From positions 1 through 12,744 of the forward strand of contig DATAZV010000122.1 in NCBI GenBank assembly GCA_036271855.1: a stretch of DNA of 12,744 bases, read 5' to 3'. Origin of the DNA: JAQGMJ01 sp036271855. Lineage in GTDB: Bacteria > Pseudomonadota > Gammaproteobacteria > Burkholderiales > JAEUOS01. This document shows, piece by piece, positions 1-7,945 of this stretch (position 1 is the first letter of the stretch; each line of letters begins with the position of its first letter). The translations under genes and the position numbers were made by a program. The notes under the pieces were generated by a model. The model was given only the letters and a program-made list of their open reading frames with translations, had not been told where the DNA came from and ran no database searches.

Positions 1-59
1 TGCTGATTCGCGCGGTGCGCCCGCAAAAGGCGGACCCAGCGCACGCGGCAATGGAGTAA
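1..59 (+). CDS. Possible 3' end of a gene cut by the window edge
   Basis: An open frame runs from the left edge (first complete codon at base 3) to a TAA at 57-59. It gives 18 residues ending in HAAME, with mostly G or C third positions as in the neighbouring genes. It would converge on the hydrolase gene that ends at 81, a normal arrangement. The fragment is too short to recognise a family, and an open frame of this length is common by chance in GC-rich DNA, so the call is tentative. The 21 bases between the two stops include a small GC-rich inverted repeat (CCCCGGCCGGG) but no T run. Confidence 0.35.
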   Translation, partial: LIRAVRPQKADPAHAAME

Positions 60-80
60 ACCCCGGCCGGGCTTGCTGCC

Positions 81-962
81 CTAGCGCGCACCCACCGGCA
101 CAACGCGCGCCAGAAACGCGATCACCGAAGTCCCAAAAATATCGTTGCGGTCCCCCGCCACCATGTGCGCGGCGCCGGTGACGTTGACGTACTCCGCCTG
201 CGGGCATAGCTGGAGAAAGGCCTGGGCGCCTTCTTCGGACAGCACGTCGGACAGCCCGCCGCGCACCAGCAGCGTCGGCAGCCTGAGATTGCGCGCGCAG
301 GCTTCCATGCGCGTCTGCCGCTCCTCGAAATTCATCCGGCCGCCGCGAAAGCGCGGGTCCCAGTGCCAGCGGTATTTGCCGTCCGCACTCAAGCGCACGT
401 TTTTCGCCAGGCCGTCGAGCTTGCGCGGGCGCACGCGGTGCGGCTGGTAGTTGGCGATGGCCTCGGCCACCTCCTCCAGGGAATCGAAGCCATCGGGCTT
501 TTGCTCCATGAAGTCGCGGATCTTGCCGACGCCCTCGGGTTCGACGCGCGGGCCGGTGTCGACCAGCACCAGCGCGCTGGCGTCGACATGGCCTTCGCCG
601 ACGGCCACCAGGCTGGTGCCACCACCCATCGAGGCGCCGACCAATACGGGGCGGCCGTGCCCAAGCGCGGCGATCACGCATTTGAGGTCTTCGACCATCA
701 CGTCCTGGCCGTAATGGCCGTCGGGCGCCCAGTCGGAGTCGCCGTGGCCGCGGGCGTCGAAAGCGACGGCGCGATACCCGGCCTCGCCCAGTTGTTCGCC
801 GGCGCCCTTCCAGGCGTGGCGGGTCTGGCCACCGCCATGCTGCAGCAGCACCAGCGGGCCATCGGAGGGCCCCCAGGAATCACCGGCGATGTTCACTCCA
901 CCGGCGCCGGGCCAGAGGTGCATCGGGTCGGGGGTACCGGGTATTCGGGTGCCTGCGCTCAT
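81..962 (-). CDS. Alpha/beta hydrolase
   Basis: A 293-residue serine hydrolase of the alpha/beta fold, probably cytoplasmic because no signal peptide is seen. The order of motifs is canonical. HGGG at 42-45 fits the oxyanion-hole strand. FDARGHGDSD at 68-77 is the usual loop after strand 4. GASMGG at 109-114 is the nucleophile elbow with Ser111. Asp239 in RGGLSDV is the likely acid, and His266 in GAAHMVAGD completes the triad. Length is typical of the single-domain family with a helical cap (about 140-220). The substrate cannot be read from sequence; peroxidase-like, esterase and dehalogenase relatives share this layout. The frame stays open upstream to 1088, but those 42 residues show no domain features, so ATG 962 is preferred. 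A second ATG at 923 is also possible, and neither has a clear Shine-Dalgarno. The gene is divergent from the exported protein at 1216. Confidence 0.9.
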   Translation of the reverse strand: MSAGTRIPGTPDPMHLWPGAGGVNIAGDSWGPSDGPLVLLQHGGGQTRHAWKGAGEQLGEAGYRAVAFDARGHGDSDWAPDGHYGQDVMVEDLKCVIAALGHGRPVLVGASMGGGTSLVAVGEGHVDASALVLVDTGPRVEPEGVGKIRDFMEQKPDGFDSLEEVAEAIANYQPHRVRPRKLDGLAKNVRLSADGKYRWHWDPRFRGGRMNFEERQTRMEACARNLRLPTLLVRGGLSDVLSEEGAQAFLQLCPQAEYVNVTGAAHMVAGDRNDIFGTSVIAFLARVVPVGAR

Positions 963-1203
963 GGGACGAATATCTTGTGGATTGCGGTGGTTGCCCGCGC
1001 GATTTTGCCAGCGACTCGCGCGCGGTCTCCCGATTGTAACGGCTGTCCACCCGCGCTTGGCGCCAGGAATTACCCCGCGGCTGCGCATTTGCGCCTAAAG
1101 TAGCATCCATGCAAGGCCACCGCGATCCGCCGCGGCTTTAGCAGGCAACCATCGGCAAGCCGGCGGCTGCGGAGTCAGTACCCGCACTACATCACTCAAA
1201 TAA

Positions 1204-1210
1204 AAGGGGA
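1204..1210 (+). promoter_or_regulatory. Ribosome binding site fixing the start at 1216
   Basis: The purine run AAGGGGA lies five bases before ATG 1216. It is the only good site near the 5' end of this frame, so it supports the chosen start of the exported protein. Confidence 0.6.
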
Positions 1211-1215
1211 ACACC

Positions 1216-2139
1216 ATGCGCACCCTGCTCTTCGTCCTGCTGCTGTCCTGCTCCTGCCTGGCTGGCGCCAAGGTGATCAACGTCGAGTTCAAGTTCACGC
1301 CCTTCACCGGCGACATCAAGGCCGCCCATGTCAAGACGGTGGCCGGCAAGGCCACGGTGTTCATCAACAACCTGCCGGTGGCCGAGCAGGAGATCGAGGC
1401 GCGCGACGTGCCGGTGCTGTTCGACAATCGCGAAGTCGGCCCGGCGGTGTGGGTGCCCTCGAGTTCGATGGGCGGCGCGCTGCGCCGGGGCAAGAACAAG
1501 ATCCGCATCGAGTTCGTGCCCGCCGCCGGCGCGCCCTACCAGACGCAATTCAGCTGGGCCTCGGTGAACGACCAGGCCAGCCAGAAGGAAAGCGGCAACA
1601 GCGTCAGCAGCACCAACCAGAGCGACGAGGGCGCCGACAACAAAAAGGCCACCGGCAAAGCGGTATTCGAGCGCGAATTCACGGCAGACTTCGCCGCCGA
1701 CCAGCCCTGGCATCACTACCCGCCGGTTACCGCTTTGGCCGATGCCGACAAGCAGGCCCTGGCCGCCCTGGCGGCCGGGCGCGCCGGCACCTTCAAGCCG
1801 GATTTTTCCTCCGCCTACCTGATGCTGAAAGGCGCGCCGACGCCCGGAATGCAACTCGACCTGGGCGCGATCCAGAAAGCCCGCGTGCTGCAAAAAGGCT
1901 ACGAGGCCGGCCTGCGCATCACGGCGCCGCCGGCGGACAAGCTCGACTTCGTCATCAGCGGTAATCCCGAGGTGGTGGTGCGCGCCCGCGGCGGCCTGTT
2001 CGCGATCGACGAAAAGGCGCTGCGCCGGGTCAAGGGCGAAGAGGCGCAAATGGGCCTGGCGATGGTGCTCTCCGTGCTGTACCCGCCGCAATTCGTCGCC
2101 GTGCGCGACCCCGCCGGCAAATGGGCGATCGTCTATTGA
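1216..2139 (+). CDS. Predicted exported protein of unknown function
   Basis: I do not recognise the family. The 307-residue product begins with a short positive N-terminus and a hydrophobic core (MRTLLFVLLL), followed by a likely signal peptidase I site after AGA at 16-18; Cys12 and Cys14 leave a lipoprotein reading possible but without a good lipobox. Residues 19-118 alternate hydrophobic and polar positions and look like a beta sandwich. Residues about 120-148 form a Ser/Asn/Gln/Lys-rich, low-complexity linker. Residues 150-307 form a second domain with WHHYPP at 165-170 and a beta-rich end that finishes in KWAIVY. A periplasmic location is therefore likely. It stands alone: divergent from the hydrolase and convergent with the small gene ending at 2184. 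The long frame on the opposite strand is a codon-structure shadow. Confidence 0.85.
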   Translation: MRTLLFVLLLSCSCLAGAKVINVEFKFTPFTGDIKAAHVKTVAGKATVFINNLPVAEQEIEARDVPVLFDNREVGPAVWVPSSSMGGALRRGKNKIRIEFVPAAGAPYQTQFSWASVNDQASQKESGNSVSSTNQSDEGADNKKATGKAVFEREFTADFAADQPWHHYPPVTALADADKQALAALAAGRAGTFKPDFSSAYLMLKGAPTPGMQLDLGAIQKARVLQKGYEAGLRITAPPADKLDFVISGNPEVVVRARGGLFAIDEKALRRVKGEEAQMGLAMVLSVLYPPQFVAVRDPAGKWAIVY

Positions 2140-2183
2140 GTATTGGGACGCGCCGCACCTGAACCACGGGTAACGCGCAGAGA

Positions 2184-2630
2184 TTAGCCGGCGGGTTCCC
2201 GGCAGACGCGCAGCGCTTCGGCCAGGGCCTTGCGGTCGAGCGCATCCTGCGCCTTTGCCAGCGCCTGCTCCAGCGCCGGGACAGCGCGGGCGGAGGGCGC
2301 CTCGATGATCGACAGGGCGATCCAGATGCAGGCATGCGCCTGGGTGCCGTGCAGCCCGGCGAGCACCGCATCGGGGTAGCGCTGGAACAGGTCGGCGAGC
2401 AGGCGGGAATACTTCCGGCGGGCGCGCTGATGCTGGTCGCGGCTGACGCCGTCCCAGGCTTCGATCGCCTGGCGCGCGGCGGGCAATTCGTCGAGCAGGC
2501 GGATGATGGCAGCGGTCTCCGATGCACCGCAGCGACAGGCAAACGAAGGCGGCAGGGCCGCTTCACCCTCCGCGCTCGCGGTGTGGACAGCGGGCGCGCC
2601 GTTGCTTTGCGGTGTGGCCTGGGTTTGCAT
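2184..2630 (-). CDS. Small unknown soluble protein
   Basis: A 148-residue product that I do not recognise. The first 28 residues are polar and low in complexity. A CRC motif lies at 32-34, and the rest (about 38-145) is predominantly helical and rich in Ala, Leu, Arg and Glu, with no signal peptide or obvious membrane segment. Helices such as DELPAARQAIEAW and ALEQALAKAQDALDRKALAEAL suggest a small helical bundle. The start at ATG 2630 is chosen because AGGAG lies 11 bases upstream; the frame could extend to a TTG at 2705, which has no such support. The stop is 44 bases from that of the convergent exported-protein gene. No function can be inferred. Codon use resembles the neighbours, which argues for a real gene. 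Confidence 0.65.
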   Translation of the reverse strand: MQTQATPQSNGAPAVHTASAEGEAALPPSFACRCGASETAAIIRLLDELPAARQAIEAWDGVSRDQHQRARRKYSRLLADLFQRYPDAVLAGLHGTQAHACIWIALSIIEAPSARAVPALEQALAKAQDALDRKALAEALRVCREPAG

Positions 2631-2818
2631 GGCGGGTGACGCTCCTGATTCATTCCGATGGCATGAAACAGTTTTGATCTTAGGCGCGCGCACCGGAGCG
2701 GACAATCCACCAAAGGTACTAGACGCTAGGGCTTAGCCGGTGGCCGCCGCCGCCCTTGCAAACCAGGGGTCGAGCCCCGCCCGGCCCGGCGCCGGCTAGG
2801 CACATTTCCCTATAGCCA

Positions 2819-4234
2819 GTGTCTTCCATCGGCGTATCCTTCGCCTATTCGACCACCGTCCCTTTCGCCTCCGTGCGCCCCGCTCCAGCCATCATGGCCG
2901 CCACCGATCCGCAAACCAAACCCGCCCCGCGCCCGACCCCGCGGCCGCGCCTGCTGCCGCCGCACGAGCGCACCGAGGATTTGCTGTGGTGGATCGTCGA
3001 GGCCACCTCGGGCCTGGTGGGGGACGAGTTCTTCAATTCGCTGGTGAGTCACCTGGCAGTGGCACTGAAGCTGAAATACGTGTTCATCACCGAATGCCTG
3101 GACGAACCGGCGACGCGCGTGCGCACCCTGGCGCGCTGGAGCGGCAACGGCCTGGCGCCGAACATCGAATATGCGCTGGCGGGCCAGCCTTGCGACGAGA
3201 CCATCCAGGGCCGCGAAGTCTGTTTCTACCCGCAAGGGGTGAACCAGATTTTCGCCCCCAAGCGCGGCACCGACCGCGTCAGCTATTACGGCCTGCCGAT
3301 CCTCGATTCCGCCGGGCGCCGGGTGATCGGCCACCTGGCGTTTTTCGACGATAAGGAGATGCAGGCGGCGGTGTTCGAAAGCCCGCTGTACCACCTGTTC
3401 GCCTCGCGCGCCGCGGCCGAGCTGCAGCGCAAGCATGCCGAGGAGCAAAGCCTGCGCCGCCTGCGCCTGCTGGCGCATGCCGGGCGCGTCGGCGCGGTGG
3501 GCGAGATGTCCAGCGCCATCGCCCACGAGGTGAACCAGCCGCTGACAGCCATCACCAGTTACGCGCAGGCGGCATTGCGCCTGCTGCAGGGCGACCTGCG
3601 CACCCCGGTGGGCGCGATCGAAGCCTTGCGCGGCATCGCCGCCCAGGCCTCGCGCGCGGCGGCGGTGACCCAGCGCCTGCGCGGCTTTTTGCGCAACAGC
3701 ACGCCGCTGCGCGAACTGGCCGACCTGAATGAAATTGCGCAAAGCGCCGCCGCGCTCTTGCAGGTCGAGGCACGCGACCGCGGCGCCGATCTTGTGCTGG
3801 AACCGGGCGCCGCGCCGCTGTGCGCCTGGCTCGATGTGCTGCAGGCCGAGCAGGTGGTGATCAACCTGGTGCGCAATGCGCTCGATGCACTGGCCGGCGC
3901 GCAAGAGGGTGCGCGTCCCGCCACGCCCACCGTGACCGTGACGGTTACCGGCGCCGGTGCCGAAGTGCGGATCGAGGTGCGCGACAACGGCCCGGGCGTG
4001 CCGCCCGCCCTCGCCGCGCAAATCTTCGACGCCTTTTACACCACCAAGCCGCAGGGCATGGGCATCGGCCTGGCCCTGTCGCGCACCATCGCCGAGGCGG
4101 CCGGCGGCACCCTGACCCTGGACCCGGCCCACGCACCGGGCGCCCGCTTCGTCTTCTGCCTGCCGGCGGCGCAGGAGAGCGCCGGCGCAAACACCGCCGC
4201 GGCTTCCCCCGTGACCGAGGAATCGGCGACATGA
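2819..4234 (+). CDS. GAF-domain sensor histidine kinase, FixL/DctB-like
   Basis: This is the sensor of a two-component pair and would phosphorylate the regulator encoded next. The product is 471 residues from GTG 2819, or 446 from ATG 2894; neither has a clear Shine-Dalgarno, so the start is uncertain. A Pro/Arg-rich segment (about 36-48) precedes a GAF-type sensor domain (about 55-205). The H box, GEMSSAIAHEVNQPLTAI, carries phosphoacceptor His236. The catalytic domain has an N box around Asn349/Asn353 (NLVRNALDAL), a G1 box DNGPG at 389-393, an F box FDAFYTTK at 403-410 and a G2 box GMGIGLAL at 413-420. No membrane segment is visible, so it should sense a cytoplasmic cue through GAF. The H-box sequence is of the FixL/DctB/HK4 type. 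Its last codons overlap the regulator start by four bases (ATGA), implying translational coupling. Confidence 0.95.
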   Translation: MSSIGVSFAYSTTVPFASVRPAPAIMAATDPQTKPAPRPTPRPRLLPPHERTEDLLWWIVEATSGLVGDEFFNSLVSHLAVALKLKYVFITECLDEPATRVRTLARWSGNGLAPNIEYALAGQPCDETIQGREVCFYPQGVNQIFAPKRGTDRVSYYGLPILDSAGRRVIGHLAFFDDKEMQAAVFESPLYHLFASRAAAELQRKHAEEQSLRRLRLLAHAGRVGAVGEMSSAIAHEVNQPLTAITSYAQAALRLLQGDLRTPVGAIEALRGIAAQASRAAAVTQRLRGFLRNSTPLRELADLNEIAQSAAALLQVEARDRGADLVLEPGAAPLCAWLDVLQAEQVVINLVRNALDALAGAQEGARPATPTVTVTVTGAGAEVRIEVRDNGPGVPPALAAQIFDAFYTTKPQGMGIGLALSRTIAEAAGGTLTLDPAHAPGARFVFCLPAAQESAGANTAAASPVTEESAT

Positions 4235-4854
4235 GCAAGCCGGCGCAAGCCGCCCCGGTGCTGGTGGTGGACGACGACGACGCCGTGCGCGCCGCCATCG
4301 GCATGCTGTTGCAGGCTTCCGGCGTGGCCTACCGCGCCTTTGCCGGCGCGCGCGAATTCCTCGACGCGGCGCCGTGGGACCAGGCTGCGTGCCTGGTGCT
4401 GGACGTGCGCATGCCCGAGATCAGCGGCATCGAACTGCTCAAGCAATTGCGCACCCGCGGCATCGCGCTGCCGGTGATCGTGATGACCGGCCACGGCGAC
4501 GTGCCGATGGCGGTGACGGCGATGAAGCTGGGCGCCTTCGACTTCATCGAAAAGCCGTTCGACGAAAGCCACCTGCTCGAATTGATCAGCCAGGCCACCG
4601 CCGCCGGGCTGGCCGCGCAATCCCGCGAAGCGGAGCGCGCCGCCGCCACCGAGCGCATCGCCGGCCTGACCCCGCGCGAGCGTGAAGTGTTCGAGCTGGT
4701 CACCGCCGGCAAGCTCAACAAGGTGATCGCCTATGACCTCGGGCTGTCGGCGCGCACGGTGGAAATCCATCGCGCCCGGGTGATGGAAAAAACCGGCGCC
4801 AAATCGCTCTCCGAGCTGGTGCGCCTGAAGGTGGCGCTCGAAGCCGAACCCTGA
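4231..4854 (+). CDS. FixJ-family response regulator (receiver plus LuxR-type HTH)
   Basis: A 207-residue DNA-binding regulator, the evident partner of the kinase it overlaps. The receiver domain (about 8-122) has the acidic pocket DDDD at 14-17, phosphoacceptor Asp58 in LVLDVRMP, the conserved Thr86 in MTGHGD and Lys108 in EKPF. The linker is short and helical. A LuxR/GerE helix-turn-helix domain follows at about 144-205, with LTPREREVFELV and the recognition region LSARTVEIHRARVMEK. The MTGHGDV and KVIAYDLGLSARTVEIHR stretches are characteristic of the FixJ/NodW/TodT group. Phosphorylation at Asp58 should promote dimerisation and activation of target promoters. No obvious target gene is adjacent on the same strand, so the regulon is probably elsewhere. 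The stop is 13 bases from that of the convergent small membrane protein gene. Confidence 0.95.
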   Translation: MSKPAQAAPVLVVDDDDAVRAAIGMLLQASGVAYRAFAGAREFLDAAPWDQAACLVLDVRMPEISGIELLKQLRTRGIALPVIVMTGHGDVPMAVTAMKLGAFDFIEKPFDESHLLELISQATAAGLAAQSREAERAAATERIAGLTPREREVFELVTAGKLNKVIAYDLGLSARTVEIHRARVMEKTGAKSLSELVRLKVALEAEP

Positions 4855-4867
4855 AGCGCCGCCGCGC

Positions 4868-5146
4868 CTAGCCCTCGGGCGGAAGCTCGGGGTCGCGGGC
4901 CGCCTCTTCCGCGCCGGGTGGCGGCGCGCTCGCTGGTGCTGCCTGCGCATGGCGCCGGCGCCACAACTGCCAGACCCACACCAGCCCGGCGCCGAACAAA
5001 AAAGCCACGATCCAGGTCATCCACTCGCGCGGCCCGCAATAAGCCGGGTTGGCCAGCGTCGGATTGGGCGCGTCGCACAGCATATGGTTGCTCACCGCCG
5101 CCAGCAACAGGCCGGCGGCGATGGCGAGGATCAGGCGGCGCAGCAT
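4868..5146 (-). CDS. Small membrane protein, unknown function
   Basis: A 92-residue protein with two hydrophobic segments: residues 4-19 (RLILAIAAGLLLAAVS) and 44-61 (TWIVAFLFGAGLVWVWQL). Cys24 and Cys37 lie in the loop between them. That loop would face the periplasm if the Arg-rich RRRH at 63-66 marks the cytoplasmic side. The C-terminal tail from about 67 is Ala/Pro/Glu-rich and probably disordered. No family is recognised. Its ATG lies 13 bases after the stop of the cupin gene on the same strand, so the two are probably co-transcribed. No strong Shine-Dalgarno is seen (a weak GAGG), which fits translation coupled to the upstream gene. Confidence 0.7.
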   Translation of the reverse strand: MLRRLILAIAAGLLLAAVSNHMLCDAPNPTLANPAYCGPREWMTWIVAFLFGAGLVWVWQLWRRRHAQAAPASAPPPGAEEAARDPELPPEG

Positions 5147-5159
5147 GGACGGACGGCCC

Positions 5160-5756
5160 TCACCCAGCGAACTGCGCCTTGAGCGCCGGCTCGAACTCGC
5201 CGTCGATCAGCACGAAGGCGATCTGGCAAGGCTCGGTGCCGCGATTGGCCCAGGCGTGGTTGGTGCCGCATTGCACCAGCACGTCGCCGGCATGCAGGGT
5301 CACCTCGGAATCGTCCAGCAGCATGGTCACCTGGCCGGAAAGGACGATGGCGTAATCGATCGTTTCGGTACGGTGCATCATCGGGTGGCGGCCGTTGGCG
5401 GCGAAGGTGGAGGCGCCGGCATTGCCGCCTTCGGCGAACACCTGCTGCGCCATCGCCGGGTCGAGGTTGCGCACCGATTCCGGCTCCGGCGCCAGGGTGT
5501 TGATGCGCAACACCGTGCCGCGCCGGTTCGGCAACTGGCGCCGCGGTCCCAGGGTGGGCTCGGGCGCGGCCGCCGTGACCGGCGCCGGCATGGCGTCGGT
5601 GCGCCACAGGTCGGTCGAGGCATAGCCGGGACGCAGGCTGTTGGTGTGGACCAGCGGCGCCGGGCCGTCGGAAAGAACGACCGCGCGGCCCTTGGTGTCA
5701 TGCCCCGTCACGACACGGCGCACCACGCCGGCCGGATTGCCTTGCTGCTCGCTCAT
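5160..5756 (-). CDS. Cupin-domain protein
   Basis: A 198-residue protein with one C-terminal cupin barrel. The N-terminal part (about 1-105) has the start VVRRVVTGHD and a segment containing HTNSLRPGYASTDLWRT, common in cupins that accompany small-molecule catabolism. The barrel motifs are HPMMHRTETIDY with His124, His128 and Glu131, then GDVLVQCGTNHAWAN with His167. These are the likely metal ligands. Spacing differs slightly from the classical first motif but matches a known cupin_2 subfamily. Members may be metal-dependent enzymes or small-ligand binders, and the substrate cannot be read here. The start at ATG 5756 has an AGGA about ten bases upstream. It leads a two-gene unit with the small membrane protein downstream. 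Confidence 0.88.
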   Translation of the reverse strand: MSEQQGNPAGVVRRVVTGHDTKGRAVVLSDGPAPLVHTNSLRPGYASTDLWRTDAMPAPVTAAAPEPTLGPRRQLPNRRGTVLRINTLAPEPESVRNLDPAMAQQVFAEGGNAGASTFAANGRHPMMHRTETIDYAIVLSGQVTMLLDDSEVTLHAGDVLVQCGTNHAWANRGTEPCQIAFVLIDGEFEPALKAQFAG

Positions 5757-5868
5757 GGATGATTCCTGTCTGGATGCCGTGGCAGCCCCATGGCCGCCGG
5801 AATGTGCGGCATGATATTCGGCGCTGCCGGCTTTAGCAATCCGCGGCGCGCGCCGCAGGCCGCCCGGG

Positions 5869-6777
5869 TCAGTGTGCCTGCACCGGAATCGGATTGTTTT
5901 CCTTCACCTGTACCGGCGAGCGCAATTGATTGCGCCGCGAGCCGCGATAGTGGGTGAACACCCAGGTGAACTCGGCACCGAGCAAAAAAATCTGCGCCGA
6001 GTAATAGACCCAGATCAACAGCACCAGCAGCGAGCCCGCCGCCGCCAGCCCGGAGGTGAGGCTGCTCTTGCCGATGTACAGCCCGATCAGCACCTTGCCG
6101 ACTTCGAACAGCGCCGCGGTGACACCGGCGCCGACCCAGACGTCGGCCCAGGCGATCTGCGCGCGCGGCATGATCTTGAAGATCATCGCGAACAGCACCG
6201 CGGTCATGCAAAAGCCGATCGCGGTATTGACCACCTGCAACAATCCCTCCCAGCCGGGAATCAGCCCGTTGGACCACTTGCCCAGCGCTGCCAGGCCGGC
6301 GGACACCACCAGCGACACCAACAGCAAAAAGCCCAGCCCGAGGATCAGCCCAAAGGAAAGCAGGCGCCCGCGCAACAGCTTCCACACGCTGTTCTCCCGC
6401 GGCGGCACCGGCACGCGCCAAATCCGGTCGAGCGCGCTTTGCAGTTCGGAAAATACCGAGGTGGCGCCGACGATCAATACCGCCACGCTGAGCAAGGTCG
6501 CCACCAGGCCGTGCGCCGGGTTGCTGGCGCTTTCGAGCAGGCCCTGGATGGCGGCGGCACCGCTGTTGCCCACCAGCCCGGTCATTTCATAAATGATCTG
6601 CCCCTGCACCGCCTCGCGCCCGAACACCGCCCCGCCCGCTGCGATGACGATCAGCAGCAGCGGCGCGATCGAGAACACCGTGTAATAGGCGATCGCCGCA
6701 CCCATGCTGGGCGCGTAGTCGGCAATCCAGGCCTCAACCGCCTTGCGGCACAGGGCGAACAGGGTACGCAGGTCCAT
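5869..6777 (-). CDS. YihY/BrkB-family inner-membrane protein
   Basis: A 302-residue polytopic membrane protein. The family signature is clear: the N-terminal amphipathic region with APSMGAAIAYYTVFSIAPLL (22-41), a second hydrophobic stretch around 90-108 followed by ELQSALDRIWRVP (111-123), and the C-terminal part with LLIWVYYSAQIFLLGAEFT (253-271). About six membrane segments can be seen, near 31-52, 92-108, 140-165, 183-202, 213-233 and 246-266. Family members were once annotated as ribonuclease BN or virulence factor BrkB. The nuclease label belongs to a different gene, and the true function is unsettled. The tail after 276 is polar and basic. The start at ATG 6777 has no clear Shine-Dalgarno. 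It lies 91 bases downstream of the LysR gene on the same strand and 112 bases before the cupin gene, probably as a separate unit. Confidence 0.93.
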   Translation of the reverse strand: MDLRTLFALCRKAVEAWIADYAPSMGAAIAYYTVFSIAPLLLIVIAAGGAVFGREAVQGQIIYEMTGLVGNSGAAAIQGLLESASNPAHGLVATLLSVAVLIVGATSVFSELQSALDRIWRVPVPPRENSVWKLLRGRLLSFGLILGLGFLLLVSLVVSAGLAALGKWSNGLIPGWEGLLQVVNTAIGFCMTAVLFAMIFKIMPRAQIAWADVWVGAGVTAALFEVGKVLIGLYIGKSSLTSGLAAAGSLLVLLIWVYYSAQIFLLGAEFTWVFTHYRGSRRNQLRSPVQVKENNPIPVQAH

Positions 6778-6868
6778 GGTCGCGATTAGATCAACTATCC
6801 GGTGCCATGACTGTCGGCGTATTCCTACCGCCGGGCCGGCCGAGTCGCCGCGCGGCCCAGGGCAAGGG

Positions 6869-7825
6869 CTAGACCGTCATCGGTCCGACCATCGCATCGC
6901 CGAAGCCGCGATGGTCAGCCTCCTGCCCGCGCTCCTTCACCCAGGCGGTGAACAGGTCGAGCGCGGCGTCGCGCGGCTGCGGCGTGCGATACAGCATGTG
7001 AAAACCCGCCTCTTCCACCGTCACCGCGGGGAACAGCTGCACCAGGCGCCCGCTGGCCAGTTCCTCGCCGATCAGGGCGAGAGAGCCGATGGCGATGCCC
7101 AGGTTGGCGCCGGCCGCCTGCACGCTGAGAAAGAAGTGCTCGAAGCTGGGGCCGTCGGCCTTGCGCGGCGTGCGCACCCCAGCCGCTTCCAGCCAGCGCG
7201 GCCAGGCGTTGGGCCGGCTGCCCAGGTGCAGCATGGTGTGCTTCAGGCAATCGGCCGGCTGCTTCACCGGATGGCGCCGCAGGTATTCGGGCGAAGCCAC
7301 CGCGCCCAGCACGTCGGGCAAAAAACGCACGCAGGCAAAGCCGCTTTTGCTCATCGGCGCGCGGCGCATGACGACGTCGAACGGGTCTTTCAGCTTGGAC
7401 AGGCTGGTGACGGACGTCGCCACCCGCAACTCGACGCGCGGGTTGGCGATCTGGAACGAAGACAGGCGCGGGATCAGCCAGTTCACCGCCAGCGACGGCG
7501 TCGTGTTGACGCGCAGGATGCGCGCCGCGCCGGCCTGCGAAAACTGGTCCGCCGCCAGCGCGATGCGGTCCAGGCCGGCGCGCGTTTCCTCGTAGAAGGC
7601 GCGCGCCGGCGCGGTCGGCTCGACCCCGCGTGCGCCGCGCAGCAGCAGGGCCTGGCCGAAATGGGTCTCCAGGGTCTTGATCTGCTGGCTCACCGCGCTA
7701 TGGGTGATCGAAAGCTCGGCCGCCGCCGCCGTCAGGCTGCCGGTGCGCACCGCCGCCTCGAAGGCACGCAGGGCCTTGAGCGGCGGCAGGCGGGCGGCGC
7801 GGGAGCGGTGAGAGGAAGCAGCCAT
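6869..7825 (-). CDS. LysR-family transcriptional regulator, GcvA-like
   Basis: A 318-residue regulator with a winged helix-turn-helix at about 13-72, including LPPLKALRAFEAAVRTGSLT and the recognition region ITHSAVSQQIKTLE. The effector-binding domain follows at about 100-300. The opening LPPLKALRAFEA, AAELSITHSAVSQQIKTLE and LRVNTTPSLAVNWLIPRL are typical of the GcvA group. These regulators often control amino-acid or aromatic metabolism through a small effector, which is not readable here. The start at ATG 7825 places the HTH close to the N-terminus as usual. It is divergent from the small gene at 7946; the 120-base gap is the natural site for autoregulation, but I see no convincing operator. 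The FMN reductase or the racemase-like gene upstream could be targets, which is speculation. Confidence 0.94.
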   Translation of the reverse strand: MAASSHRSRAARLPPLKALRAFEAAVRTGSLTAAAAELSITHSAVSQQIKTLETHFGQALLLRGARGVEPTAPARAFYEETRAGLDRIALAADQFSQAGAARILRVNTTPSLAVNWLIPRLSSFQIANPRVELRVATSVTSLSKLKDPFDVVMRRAPMSKSGFACVRFLPDVLGAVASPEYLRRHPVKQPADCLKHTMLHLGSRPNAWPRWLEAAGVRTPRKADGPSFEHFFLSVQAAGANLGIAIGSLALIGEELASGRLVQLFPAVTVEEAGFHMLYRTPQPRDAALDLFTAWVKERGQEADHRGFGDAMVGPMTV

Positions 7826-7945
7826 TAGATAATCTTACATGAAGGCAAGAAAATCGAGCTACCGCGCGAGGGGGTCACGCCCTATGCTCAACGCTCATAA
7901 ATCCCGGCAGGGCAAGGCCGCCACCGGCCTCACCCTGTATCAGCC

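Noticed and set aside
1192..2091. Minus-strand open frame (299 codons) opposite the exported protein
   Set aside because: The product looks like low-complexity Arg/His/Gly/Ala, while the plus strand has a signal peptide and a Shine-Dalgarno.
3929..3951. Short repeat of Thr-Val codons in the kinase (TVTVTVT)
   Set aside because: It is a natural beta strand of the ATPase domain with only three imperfect units, not a simple-sequence switch.
2810..4132. Long minus-strand open frame (440 codons) opposite the kinase gene
   Set aside because: Its product is rich in Arg, Gln, Gly and His with no domain; it is the expected shadow of a GC-rich gene, and the kinase on the other strand is unmistakable.
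5872..6789. Plus-strand open frame opposite the YihY-family gene
   Set aside because: Gln/Arg/His-rich translation without motifs; shadow of a membrane protein gene.
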